Source: Mimachlamys varia (Eukaryota; Mollusca; Bivalvia; Pectinida; Pectinidae). From it: DNA of 64,000 nucleotides. Below, piece by piece: positions 12,501-27,500 of the stretch. The stretch is taken from contig OX392532.1 of NCBI GenBank assembly GCA_947623455.1, positions 27,068,792 to 27,132,791 on the forward strand, given 5' to 3'. The notes under the pieces were generated by a model. It saw only the letters and a program-made list of their open reading frames with translations. It ran no database searches and had not been told where the DNA came from. The stretch's first letter is position 1; every line of letters begins with the position of its first letter. The position numbers and the translations under genes are program-made.

Positions 12501-15500
12501 TACAAGATCTACACAGAGTAACAGGACTAGTGACCATTAAGACAAAGTATTTAATGGAATCGAATTAAATTACAAATATAAGGTCTGGATACCGACTGGC
12601 TCTACATACATCGAAATAACTGAAAACTATTCTTGTCATATTGAGTTTAGATCATCTGCCAAAAAACAGACCGATACCTCTCTCTGTAAATCCTCCGCCT
12701 TTTTCTGTAGTTCCTCAATCTGCATATCTTTCTGTTGTAGTGTGACCTTGCCCTCTATTACCTCCCTTTGTAGACTCTCCCGCTCACCAATAGCAGCTTC
12801 CTTCTCTGACTGAGCATTGTCTTTCTGTTTCTGTAACTGAATTCATTTATACAATATTACCACAGCAGTTTAGTTTATTTTGTTTTACTTTCAATAACAG
12901 CCAAGGTCATTTAAGGACGTGCCAGGTTTTGGCGGTGGAGGAAAGCTGGAGTACCCGGAGAAAAACCACCGACCTACGGTCAGTACCGGGCAGCTGCCCC
13001 ACGTGGGATTCAAACTTGCAACCCAGAGGTGGAGGGCTAGCGGTAGAATGTCTGGACACCTTAACCGCTCGGCCACCGCAGCCCCATATGGCAGACACTG
13101 GTGCATATATACAGTCATGTAAATTGATGGACTTCCACATTTTACTTAACTCATTCACCCATAAAGACACATTTGAACTCTTCCAATCCAGGGGTTGGAA
13201 TACTTCATTATGAAATTTTAGGTGTGAATGAGTTAATATTATCAGACTTATTTCTAATATTCCATACAAAGAATCAGAAAAATTCTCAAAGTATGTCATA
13301 AGTCAAATTCAAATTTAAACTTATAGTCAAACAAGTCAACTAAATTATATACACGTTTTTTCATGAAAAGTCATAGAAAAATTTGTGTATAATGATCTCT
13401 GTTTCACTCTATCAAGCAAATAGATCAAAATGATACTATGATAGACACTGCTGGACTGAATATAACTCTTACCTCCTTTTTGGACTTGTTAGATTTCTCA
13501 ATCTCCGACTTGAGGTCGGACAGTTGCTCCATGAGACTGTCACGATCTGCCTCAATTTTTTCGTTGGTGGATTGTATCTTGGTGACCTCTACACGAGCAT
13601 GAATCAGATTGCCGTTGATCGTCTCCTTCTCTCCTTCCAGACGCTTCACTTGTTTTTCCGCCTTCTCTTTCTCAAACTAGAGAACAACAAATAAGAGTAA
13701 TACAATCATCATACCATCATGTTTTTTTATTCCATTTTCCAAATTGCTGATAGTTGAAATTATAGGTGAAACCAGAATTCATACTTAACCTTAACAATTA
13801 TTACAAATTTTACTTTATCTTTCACTCAACATTCCCTGGTGTAACACATTTTATGACCTTTAACCTACCTTATTTTATCCTTTTTTATGGTAATAGTGCT
13901 ACACAGTATATGACCTTTGACCCACCTGTAAAGCATCTTTCTCTATGGTGATGGTGTCTGACATGGTATATGACCTTTGACCCACCTGTAAAGCATCTTT
14001 CTTTATGGTGATGGTGTCTAACATGGTATATGACCTTTGACCCACTTGCAAAGCATCTTTCTCTATGGTGATGGTGTCTAACACAGTATCTGACCTTTGA
14101 CCCACCTGTAAAGCATCTTTCTCTATGGTGATGATGTCTAACATGGTATATGACCTTTGACCCACCTGTGAATCATCTTTCTCTATGGTGATGGAGTCTG
14201 ACACAGTATCTGACCTTTGACCCACCTGTAAAGCATCTTTCTCTTTGGTGATGGTGTCTAACACGGTATCTGACCTTTGACCCACCTGTAAAGCATCTTT
14301 CTCTATGGTGATGGTGTCTGACATGGTATATGACCTTTGACCAGCCTGTAAAGCATCTTTCTCTATGGTGATGGTGTCTAACATGGTATATGACCTTTGA
14401 CCCACCTGTAAAGCATCTTTCTCTATGGTGATGGTGTCTAACACAGTGTATGACCTTTGACCCACCTGTAAAGCATCTTTCTCTATGGTGATGGTGTCTG
14501 ACATGGTATATGACCTTTGACCCACCTGTAAAGCATCTTTCTCTATGGTGATGGTGTCTAACACAGTGTATGACCTTTGACCCACCTGTAAAGCATCTTT
14601 CTCTATGGTGATGGTGTCTAACACAGTGTATGACCTTTGACCCACCTGTAAAGCATCTTTCTCTATGGTGATGGTGTCTAACACAGTGTATGACCTTTGA
14701 CCCACCTGTAAAGCATCTTTCTCTATGGTGATGGTGTCTAACACAGTGTATGACCTTTGACCCACCTGTAAAGCATCTTTCTCTATGGTGATGGTGTCTA
14801 ACACAGTGTATGACCTTTGACCCACCTGTAAAGCATCTTTCTCTATGGTGATGGTGTCTGACATGGTACATTTGTATATGACCTTTGACCAACCTGTAAA
14901 GCATCTTTCTCTATGGTGATTGTGTCTGACATGGTATATGACCTTTGACTCACCTGTAAAGCATCTTTCTCTATGGTGATGGTGTCTGCCATGGTATCTG
15001 ACCTTTGACCCTTTGACCCACCTGTAAAGCATCTTTCTCTATGGTGATGGTGTCTAACACAGTATATGACCTTTGACCCACCTGTAAAGCATCTTTCTCT
15101 ATGGTGATGGTGTCTAACACAGTGTATGACCTTTGACACTTTGACCCACCTGTAAAGCATCTTTCTCTATGGTGATGGTATCTAACACAGTATCTGACCT
15201 TTGACCCACCTGTAAAGCATCTTTCTCTATGGTGATGGTGTCTAACACTCGTTTGTGTGCCTGTGTCTGTACTTCCTGTTTGTCCAGTTCCTCCTTGTTT
15301 TGATCAAGCTGTTTCTTAAGACTGTTGATTTCCCCTTGTTTGCGTTTAATGGCTTCTTCCTTTTCTTTTTCAAAATCTTCGGACTTTGTTTTCATTTTAT
15401 TGTTGGCTTTATCCAAGGCTCTTTGCTGCAATAATGGAACCCATCATGTGTTATTCTTGTTTACCAATAAATTATTAACTGTACATATACATATTTTCTA

Positions 15501-18500
15501 GGTGATCTTGTTTCAGTAGTTTTCACACTGAAATCATTCTGCTAGATTAAGATTACTAGTTACAGTTCTTGTATATCACTTTCTACAGCAAGTATTTATG
15601 CATGTGCCAATTCATCATTGTGCTAATTTCTGTTGAAATTTCGTATTTGCACTGAAATTAAGTGACCAAAAATAAGAAAATTTACAGTTCTCTTATTGAT
15701 GTAACACTAACTTCAATTACTCTAATAAAGAACTGCCTGGTAATGGATCAGTATCTTTCTAGCTACAATAAAGGTATTTGTTTTTCATGTCGCCAGCAGA
15801 GCCAGGGCTTTATTGGAGGGGGGGGTTTGGAATCTGACCCAGAGATCAAATTGGGAAAAATTGATCGACATAACAGCTATTTGGAAAATTTTGACAAACA
15901 CTTAATACATTATTTCTTTTCTAAATTACTATTTAAAGCACTGCCAATACTCATGGCATTTCCACCCATTTTTCTTGTTTCTTATTAATGCCACAAGAAG
16001 CTCCTCAAGCATGTTAAACCACCAATTTTTTTCAAATATCTGAATTGAAATTTTTAAGAGACAATTTGGGAAAGATCCCACCTTTTTTCATTGGGAATGG
16101 GTCCGTTTACCGGACCTAAAAAGAGGGCTGATAAAGCCCTGACAGCTGAACAGATTATCAGTTTTATTGCACTGTTATAAGAAACATTAATAGTTATACT
16201 ATGTCATAAGTAGTGCCATTATTTCTCGTCCTCTTTGGGATAATTCATTTCATGGACTTTACATAAATAAGATGGCTTCAAATTTTAATGTTAGAATTTA
16301 AAAATTCATTCATGTTCAAATAACTTTCTTATGCCAAATCAGTCTTAGCTGTCTCAACAACATTATATAAACACTTAGCATCAGGCTTAGCTGGCTCAAC
16401 AACATTATATAAACACTTAGCATCAGTCTTAGCTGGCTCAACAACATTATATAAACACTTAGCATCAGTCTTAGCTGGCTCAACAACATTATATAAATAC
16501 TAAGCATCAGGCTTAGCTGGCTCAACAACATTATATAAACACTTAGCATCAGGCTTAGCTGGCTCAACAACATTATATAAACACTTAGCATCAGGCTTAG
16601 CTGGCTCAACATTATAAACACTTAGCATCAGTCTTAGCTGGCTCAACAACATTATATAAATACTAAGCATCAGGCTTAGCTGGCTCAACAACATTATATA
16701 AACACTTAGCATCAGTCTTAGCTGGCTCAACAACATTATATAAACACTTAGCATCAGTCTTAGCTGGCTCAACAACATTATATAAATACTAAGCATCAGG
16801 CTTAGCTGGCTCAACAACATTATATAAACACTTAGCATCAGTCTTAGCTGGCTCAACAACATTATATAAACACTTAGCATCAGTCTTAGCTGGCTCAACA
16901 ACATTATATAAATACTAAGCATCAGGCTAATAGCTGTCTCAACATCATAAACAGTTAGTGTCAGTTTAAGTTAGAACATGAAGCTTGCCATTCAGTTTAC
17001 ACAGCAGAGAATTTTAAACTTTGAAGAATCCGAGAAATGAAGGCTTAAACTATTTGTTTGTTTGTTTGAGCTTAATGGCCCATCAACAACAGGCTTAAAC
17101 TAAGTTGGAAACATACTTAGAATGTTTATGAAATTGAGTCTAGAACCTTGTACTTACCATGTCTTCAATTTGACTCCTAAATGAACTAATATTTTCCTCA
17201 TGTTTACTAATTAAATTCTCTTTCTCCCTCTCTCTCTCTAACTGTAGTTGTGTCAGCTGGTCGTTAATTCTTCCCCATTTTTGAGTAGAATTCGACAAGT
17301 CTGTTTGTAGCTCCTGAATTTTTCTGAAAATGACATCAATAGAATATTAAATAAAACACTATCAACAGATATAATGATATTACATATTTATACAACATAA
17401 GAAACATTTAGATAACATACATTCATAACATAGTTACTTCCCCTGTCTGTATCAAGTCTTAAAACATTTTATGGGTTAACTTACCTTTCAAAATTATGGA
17501 TATGATTATGGTTAAAAACTACCGGTACCAACAAAACGCTGTTCTATCAAATTATGTTTGTGTATACCCTAATTAACTTTGAATATGTTGAACAATTTTC
17601 AAAAATTGTTTTATCAAGCTTCTCAAGTATTTGCTACTGGGGTATTGTAATTCTCCTTACTTTTACAAAATGAAATGTTCACTTCATATATTTTTTACCT
17701 AAATCATTATTTTTTGTTTTGTTTCATGATATTTTTACATTTCTACAATTTAGGCACTATTTTCCTGCCTCTTGCTGTTCAGCTAAGCCTTAGAACTTCA
17801 TGTATACAATAGTACCAATAATTTTTACTTCATTTTCCAATATTTTTACCTTAATTTTGAAGATTATTATTTGTTCATGCTTAAGTTTCACATTTCTACA
17901 CTTTGGTACCATTTCCCCATCTCTTACTGTCTAATTATAAGCCTATATATACCTGATAGATATACAGTCCTTAGATATTGATACTAAGTCACAAAGTTTG
18001 TATTACAACTATAATTCCTTTGAACACAAAATGAGAACAGCTAGATGCCCCATACATTCAACTCCTCGTGTAGAATCAGCCATTCCAACATCTATTTTGT
18101 AGGTAATGTAGGTAACATCCCGATTAACTCAGGTGTACATGTATACAGGTAAGACAGCCAAGGTATGTATAACATACAGGTAATCATATCAAAGTTGTCA
18201 CTTTTTGCATCGTAATCTATATTCACAATCATTAATAAATTGACCTATAAATATAATTTATAAACACAAAATCTTATTGCAATTTGAGCAATTCCTGAAA
18301 AACAACATTATTTGTTTCCAAAATCTAATATTAAAGAAATCCCTCGAAAGCAGTTTTCTTTTCTCACAATCCAATGTGGTGCATGTTTGCAAGTCAAATC
18401 GCTTAATATTAGGAAGCTCAAGTAAGCGACCATGAGCACTTAATCAACAACAGTATATAATTGTTATGAAATGATTGAAACCACAATTAGCACATCAAAT

Positions 18501-21500
18501 TAATTTCAGATTTTACACTTTTTCAGGATGATAAAAACAAATTGGTTTCTCTTTCAATGTGTAATGACAACTGATCCCCCAAACCCTTATTTAATTGCAG
18601 CAAACATAAACCTGAGACTGATAACTGGCACAAAATGACAATTTTATAAATTCCAAGAATCATCAAATTGATGTCTGTTGACACGTACAGCCAGCATTTG
18701 ACCTATCCCAAATAATTTCTTTGCCTGTGTGAAACGCAAGACAGAGTAACAGGGAAGAGCCTTTCTGCATCCTATCTTCACAGTTATGTAACAGGAGAGG
18801 AAAAAACACATGGTCAAATTAATATTAAAATCTGAACCTCTGGGATATAATATGTGACTTTCCAACAAACAGATTTACAATCTAAACTTCATGGAACTTC
18901 AATACTTTTCACAGACTCACAATCTGAATCTCAGGGACTCTCCAAACTCCAGACAGACTCAAAATCTGAATCTCATGGACTCTCCAAACTCCAGACAGAC
19001 TCACAATCTAAACCTCATGGAACATCCATACTCCAGACAGATTTACAATCTGAATCACATGATTGACTCTCCCAACTCCAGACAGACTCACAATCTGAAT
19101 CTCAGGGACTCTCCAAACTCCAGACAGACTCACAATCTGAATCTCAGGGACTCTCCAAACTCCAGACAGACTCACAATCTGAATCTCGGAGACTCTCCCA
19201 ACTCGAGACAGACTCACAATCTGAATCCCAAGGACTTTCCAAACTCCAGACAGACTCACAATCTGAATCCCAGGGACTCTCCAAACTCGAGACAGACTCA
19301 CAATCTGAATCTCGGGGACTCCAAAACGTCAGTCAGACGTACAAACAATTTAGTTACCTATTCTTAAGTGAACAATATCCAGTTCAGCTCTACTACAGTA
19401 AAAGTCCTTATTATATATATATGCTAATTCTGTCCAAATCTCAACAGAGCAGTCTATTAGATCACAAATCCTGTCTAATTCTCTGACCACCGTTAATGCC
19501 ATCCAAATCTCACACTGACTGTCCTTTAAAGACTAAATCTTGTCCAATTATTTATGTACTCGGTAATGGTTAATCCATCAGCAGTGTTGACAATACTTGG
19601 CTTAAGGTCGTAAGTCTGGGACACAGAATTCATCAATATCATTCAATATTGTGTAAAAGTGAAGATTTTTTCTATGAAAAGATAAGTTGTAACTTACTAC
19701 CGATTGGTACTGACAGTACTCTATCAATACTTTTCTAAACAAGCCAATGTGCTATGAGCAAATGTTAGCCCTTCCGCCTCCCCCCTAAAGTTTTGGAATA
19801 AAAATGTATGAATGACAAAAAATTCTGTACACACTAGGGAGCACAGTACATACCTGACACTAGGCTATCTAAAATGGCCTACCTACAAAATTGGAAAACT
19901 GAAGCTGACATCTACTACACATGTACATGAAATAGGCCCCAGACAAAGCAATTCTTGATAAACAAAGGGTCATAACTCTGTACATAAATGTTTACAGTTA
20001 AACTCTGATTACAAGACTTTTTATATGAATTTAACACTCTACTAATATCTCAAAATTATCTTGTGCTGACTGAAAATATGAAAATTGTAAAGATGATTTA
20101 AAGCACTGATGACTGACCGGAGAGTCTGAATCATGGGCTAATTCACTGAAAGTATAACTGCAAATATACATTTGCTTTTGGCTACTCAGTACTGGACAAA
20201 AAGGCTCACAGGTTTGACAATCTAACTACAATGTACTAATTAACATTTAAGTATTTCTTGATCAGTGTAAGGACATGTACACACTATATGAAATATATAT
20301 CAGGTATAACTTTCTAAACAGTAATAATATTATATAATTATGTATTCCCCATTGACAGCAAACCTTGTATAAAATTATACATGTATATCAAAAATTTTTT
20401 GAAAGAATTCATTCCTCGATTCTTAAGTACTGGTAAAGGTCAAGATTGAAATACATTTTTATTATTATACCAATAAACTTACTGCTATATTTGAATAAGC
20501 ACAGAAATCCATATTGAACATCCACAATTTGAAAAGTCGGCATAGAGGAGATAGAAATCAAAACTATTCCATTAGTTCACATCCGATTCTCTCATAAAAT
20601 CCAAAAGATAGGAGACACACATACGCCGAGCCATAAAATCCTTGATGATATTTGTACCCCTTCTGTCACCGTCAGTTTAAACGATAACTGAAATCTGTTC
20701 AGATGACTTTAGAATTGTCTAGAATTAAAACGGCAGATTTCCTTGAAGAAATCATCCCTAGCTGAAAGCCTCTCCCCCCTAATTTCATTGGTCTGTCAAT
20801 AAGAAATCCAGTTACAGACATGTCAGGCGAGGATCACTCTCGTCATTATTGTAGCTGGTACTGATACGCCAATAAAGTTATTTCACCACAAGCACAACTT
20901 CCCCCGAACAATAACTTCGGCTAATCGAGTCTCCACACGTGCACACATACAGTAATAGCTGATATCTCATTCGGCTCTTTGGAGAAAATACAAAATTGCC
21001 GGACTACATGTATCTAGCAAAAACTATGGCGATGTTGGTTTTTTTCTCATCCAATCATATTTGATCAAATCCATCAATTTTGGTAGTTTGATTATTATAA
21101 AGCTGCCCTATGATGAAAATTCTTGTTCTTCATTCTGAATTAGGTGACTGTTAATTTTTTCCATTTTGATGATGCCATTTGTTTTTCAACAGATGGTAAA
21201 ATCGGTAACAATGCAATCAATTTATCCTAATGCTACGTTACAATTACATCAAATTGCTCTCCTGTTGTATTTTCACTCAAAAACAGTGATAGTGAAGGGG
21301 AAATCCAACACGTAGTGATGATCAAACAGTCTGTATAAACATCCATTGCATGTTACTTTGCGTTAATGAGCTCATTTATTCTGACTATTTCAACAAAAAT
21401 TAAAACCCCTCCATCCTCGAGAGAATGTGAAATTTTACATTGTTAGTTGATGAAACCCAGCAACGTAGCACTGGGATCAATATATCACAGCTTCATCTCC

Positions 21501-24500
21501 AACAGACAGAAGGTTCAAGACACTTGAGATTCTATAGCGAGGCCATTTATAGTTTCCTGTGCTTATAATGTTTGATTATCTAAATGATTAATTACATTAA
21601 TACAGACTATGATTTTTTCGTTCATACATATAAGATACAATAATAGAGTACTTTATGTTGAAATAAAACTGCATCTGTTATTAATCTCAGAAATTTTGCT
21701 CGTAAAGATGATTACAAATGATTCAAATTTGAAAATGGGTCAATAGAACAGGGTTTTGAAAAAAGTTGATGTTATGTACAACAATGTATGACCACATCAA
21801 GTAAAATCAGAAATGGCGTCAATGTGGGTGTTTGATGCTTTCTCACCGCTAATTAAATAAATAATTTTTAATTATCTTGATACAAATACAGTTTCTGTCT
21901 AAACAGTACAAAGTATCCTCATTATTTGGATTCAGTAAACGATTCAATGCAGACTGTTTCAACAAATTACGGTGCAGATTATTTGATTGATATTTGGAAA
22001 AAAAACAAAAACGTACAACTTGGGTTACCATCAATGAAACCCTGCATTATATTATGATGTCTTGCTATCATCAAACCCCGAAAACATCTGTAAATGGGTA
22101 AAATCCATCAAAACAGGGTTAGAAAGAAAGGCTCTAATTGTTTTATTTAAAATCCAACCAACAGCCATTTAGTTCAGGATAATGTTGGAACACATCAACT
22201 AAAATCTACATCAAAACCGTTTTGGAGATAGTGTTATTTAACTGTGAAATCGTGATTGAAAACTACACAAAAAATCAAGGAAAATTTTCAAAAGAAGAGA
22301 ACATTTTATAAGTGATGTTTTTGGTGTCAATCGTGCATTATTACCACAGGTAGGAAATTCAAATTTGAAGAATGTTCTGTTCGGGTCAAGAAATTATACG
22401 AATTACACAAAAATCATGGTGAAGAATTGGAGAGAAATTTGAGCAAAATTGTCAGGAAATATAATGAAACTTTTTAACTAAAGAATCTTTTTACTTGAGA
22501 CTACAGCAAAGTAGAACATTGCAAAAAGACAGATGGGAGAAGTGCACACACACATATGAGGTTCATACCGTTGTGGATCCTGCTCGGCTACAGGCCTGAA
22601 AACAGCGCACAACCAAAATTTAACGACTTGTCCTGATGTATGAAATCATCAAGTCTGGATACGCTACTATGTCTTACTCGTGTTCTTTCAGACCTCATAT
22701 TAATTTAATATTACACTATTACTTAGGTGAAATATCTTATTTATTTTTGGAATTGATGAATTTTCACATCAGTTAATCCTGAGGAGACCCATTAAATTTA
22801 AAATTGAATCCTTTAGAAAAAATATTTCACAACTGATTATAATAAAGTTTTACATCTTAACTACATATAATATACTCTACTTTATTCTCATTAAAAACAA
22901 TGTATGGTTTGGAGGGTAGATTACATACAGGATAAGTCTACATTAGTTATTGTTCAATTTGCCTCATAAAACGGATCATTAATTTTCTGAAGTAATCACT
23001 AGAATGAAAGTACAATGAGACTGGGCAGTTACATTTGTATCTGTTGCCGATTTAACCCACCATGAAATTGACAGTGTTGTAAGATTCTCTGTACAAAGCA
23101 ATTGTCTAGGAAACAGTGAAAATAGATGATTTTTATACATCTTTTGTATTATTTTGTAATCATTAAGATACACATCAAGTTCTTAAAACAACATTTTTCC
23201 TTCAACCACTAAGGTGTATCTTCCTCCCAACTCATTTGATAAACCTACTAGGCAGTTTGTGAACACCCTGGACATAACTACATCAGTCAATCTTCTGTTA
23301 ATTACATATAATGACCTCATCAAGTAACAATGCTTCGAGACATTGTCTTAAATTGTCCTGGCATACTTACCCGTCCTCCCTATTTAGGAGGAAGACTCCC
23401 GATTTTGGACCCTAAAATATTGCATTTTCAACCTGTGAATTTGCTTGTCTGCATGTTTCTATTTTTTAAAATCTAATGATTTCATCTAAAAGACTAGCTC
23501 AACAGAAGCCATAATGAAAATGTTGTTTTTCCTTTGGATGTACATACAGCATAATTATTTATGCTTTAAATTATGAGCATGTGTAATTATCTCCCCTATG
23601 AAAATTGCAAAATGTTGGCAAGTATTACATTGCCATGGTTCATAATCGTTTTCTCAATCGGAAAGGAATCTATTTTCCGAAGTGAAACATAAAGGCTTTC
23701 TAGATAAAGTATATATCAATGTTGTTGAATCCACCTACATGTACATTAGGCCTACTCATTACATGTCACTGGTTAACCATTCTGTAGGTTGGTCACAATG
23801 TATAAGATAGCTGATATTTAATTGAAACTGTTTTTAATTCAACAGATTTACTTGTTTTCTGATACACAAGCATTCTGGTGTTACAAATGGGAACACAAGT
23901 GGGGAAAATAGTTGGTGGACAACAGGCTAATTTTGCCGGCAACCGGCTTTTAATGAGAATACTGCATTATTATATATAATATAGCAATTAATGACTGAAC
24001 TGAAATCATCAGGATGATCGACATACATGTCAAGTTATTTAAAGCAATTCAGTTACATTTGAATTGTATTCTTATCATTTTCAAGCATGGAAATTCCAAC
24101 AGATCCCATTTTTCATTAATTTCATCTAACTATGCAAAAGGACACTATCTAATTTGAAAATGACCCTTTTCTATATTGCATGCTGGTCTCCAGGCTAATA
24201 AGTTTCATATTCGTACTCGAATCTAAGCAGACATACATTGTATATACCTTCCATTACACGCATAACATAATTTTTCAAACATGAAAAGTTTTCCATTACA
24301 AACACTCTATAATCTATTTATGTGATATAAATAATGAATGCAGTGCTGATCAGATTATGGTCTTTATACGTTTATCCTAAACACACTGTACTACTGACCT
24401 AAATCTCCATGCCAGTATTAAGGTCACACTACATTCTGACTGTGCTAAACTCAGCACCGAATCTTGTACATCAGACTATTTCTCTAAATCTATAGCACTG

Positions 24501-27500
24501 ACCTGGTATATACTTTTTAAATCCATGACAATTCTATATATATGTTCTTTTTCACATAAACCAGTTTAAAAACTAGGTCATTTTGTTCCATTCACTAAAA
24601 TAGGTATATAGTCGTTAAATGTGTTTAATTGTCTACTTTAACTTATTCACTTATAACTGAACAAAATTAAAACCTTTACACTGCCTTCTCAGATATTTTG
24701 GGAGTTCTGACTATTAATTCAAAATGCACTTCCAATATCAACTGCATCGCACAGAAGTAATGCTTCAGCAGCATCCGTAGCTATTGTGATTGAAACATGC
24801 TCCTAGGAGGTAACCATGGTGACTGATACATGCTCCTACCAAGATGTCAATTGGTTACTGTTTCTATCATCAATACATATTGTTAGGTACAAGTTAAATG
24901 TATGTCACGCTTTACTATATAGCTACCCTTTAATGTAATTAAAATGAAAAAATTCAAGGCAACTTACATTATACACCAAATTACATTTTCACAGGCAAGT
25001 TAATACATATGTTTATAATTAAATTAGTGGCGAATGACTTTCATTAATATCTAAAATGTAATTATCAAAATCTGCACCAACGACCCTCATCAATATATAA
25101 GATGAAATAATTTAATCTGAAGCATCATCACTACAGCTAAAATACACTTGTTGAAATTTTAACTGTCATTAATTCTAAAATGCAATTATCAAAATTTGAG
25201 TTGCCGTTAAAATAATATTCTTTCCTCTTTTTATTCGAAAACTTACTCATTAACACCCTATATATTCTGCTATGTAACTCATGACACAATAACCTAGATA
25301 CAGTGATCTACAGCAAAATCCCACTTACTCGAACCCAGTTAACTTCAAAACCCCTCATTTGTCGAACATATGCAGTTCGTTTGGTCCTGACCCAGTTTAT
25401 ACATATTCAACCAACCTCGGATTACTCGAATACCATGTATTCCTCAAACTATTTATAAGGTCCCCATGAGGTCGAGGAAGTGGGGGTTTACTGTACATTA
25501 AATCTAGCTCTAACATACAAACTATCTCAATTTCTGTATTTCACCAGGGTTAAACCTCCTAAAGCAAAGGAACAGCCGCTACTTTTGTATCTGTCTTTGG
25601 GAACTTTCAAGATTCATATCCAACTCTGGTATACACTATCACATCCATCCTGTCAACATACTTACACCGAGTGTAGCTAGCGTATTTTATCTCCTGAAGA
25701 AAAACTTAACTGTAAAGTAGGAATTCAGGACATTTATTCATAAGTTCAACAGACATTCAATATCAATACTGTCAAATCGTGAAATATCCAATACAGTGGT
25801 CTGTTTATCATCAATCAAGTCAGACAAGCTTCAATCATGTAAATTCCATGGATTGTCCAGGAATATCATGAGCGATTCAGAAGGCGTTCCAAAAACAAAG
25901 ACAAAATACAATGTTGGAGAAAATACTTCAGACCCAGATCAGTGGCCTCAAGATCTAGAACTGCTAAGTTTTGTGAGCAGCACATCAATTTCGTTTCGGT
26001 AAATGTTCCCTGAGCTGAAAAAAAATCAGAGAATACCAAAGAGGCAACAAAACCATAATCCGAACTCAAAATCGATTAAACTAGAGCTCAAAATGGATTA
26101 AACTAGAGCTCAAAATCGATTAAACTAGGGGCAAAATAGGAACAAAGGAAAGATTTACATGGAGACTCTCGTAAAAGCACAAGAGAATAAGACCAGGTGT
26201 TCCGGAAGAGTATAAGCGTCTTCTGCTTCATCGACGACACCCGCCATTCTAGGTCACCAGAAGAGAACCAGACTCTACAGAGCTGAGATTATTCAGTTGG
26301 GTTCAATGCTTTTTACATGGACATCTAACAACATGTCTTCTTAACCGAGAATGGGCATGAGTTTCTATGTCAGTGTACTACACCTGAGATGTATTATAAA
26401 TTGTCACTAGAATTATCAGTATTAATCTTCAAGTCCAAAGTCCATAACTGTTAGTAGAATTGATGTCGCATATGATCGACTCCACTGTTCTTTTTTTTGA
26501 CCCAATAAATTTCCCTCATGAGGTAGGATTTCTGTACTGTTTCCCTGTTGTCATGGTAAACAATATAAATGATGTGATTGGTTCTAATCAAACCCAAATA
26601 ATAACATGATCTCATTGCCTGCTAATTACACAGTATGTCCAAAGACAAAAATGTTTACAATGATTGCTTAACAGCACCCTGCTAAATATAAGTTGCCACA
26701 TCTTATAACCTTACTCCTGAATATAATCAATTATAATTCAGTCAAGTTTCAGTTATCGATCCGTTGTGCTAGTTTTCTAAAACAACATTTGTATAAATTG
26801 CATGTTACAGCTATATTGCACTATATCACAAGGCGTAATCAGCGTTTGTATCTGGAAGCTAAATGTTCTCTAACACCAGTGGAATGATACATATAAACAC
26901 ACCCGATACTGTGTGGTTTCGGTGAGGATACATTACACTATAAAACTGTATTTCCTCCGGGGGTTTACCACGCTGCTCTGTTAGCATGCACAAAGACAGC
27001 ACTTGGAACCAGTCTCGGTTTATCTTTTGTTATTATGCCATTAAACAATATACCCCTTGTGTCATTTTTATCCTAGCAAATTATTACTTTTCAAAAGATG
27101 GAACTCATCTATTCTAAATTTCATTACAAGCCTTACCAGCTGTCAGATCAGAGACAATCTTTCCATACTTGTTCTATGCAAAAGATAATTTACCATGATG
27201 TTTCGCTTCAGTAAAGCAAAGTATCTTCTGGCCAATAAGATGTGTTAGGACACATTCTAATGAAAAGCTAGATATCTACAGCAAATGTATAACTGACTCA
27301 TTTTCAGATCATAAAAATCCAGATATACATATATTATGATAAAGATAATGGTCTCTTTACGAGACTATGAACAGCTAGATATCTAGGGTAAGAGTATATA
27401 TAGCTCACTCTTCTATCAGACTTTGGACAGCCAGACATCTAGAGCAAGAGTATAGCTGGCTCTTCTTTCAGATCATGGACAGCCAGACATCTAGAGCAAG

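Noticed and set aside
12990..13085. Possible tRNA-Leu/Ser gene
   Set aside because: Box A and B are present, but acceptor-stem pairing is poor and it runs directly into the V-domain, so it is a SINE head.
13899..15032. Minus-strand frames of 377 and 243 codons across the 60-bp array
   Set aside because: Repeat-driven frames within an intron. Only the segment joined to exon 9 could be translated, and only if a downstream donor is used.
18854..19367. Overlapping plus and minus frames across the 42-bp array
   Set aside because: Same cause: the unit length is a multiple of three, and the frames on both strands are equally open.
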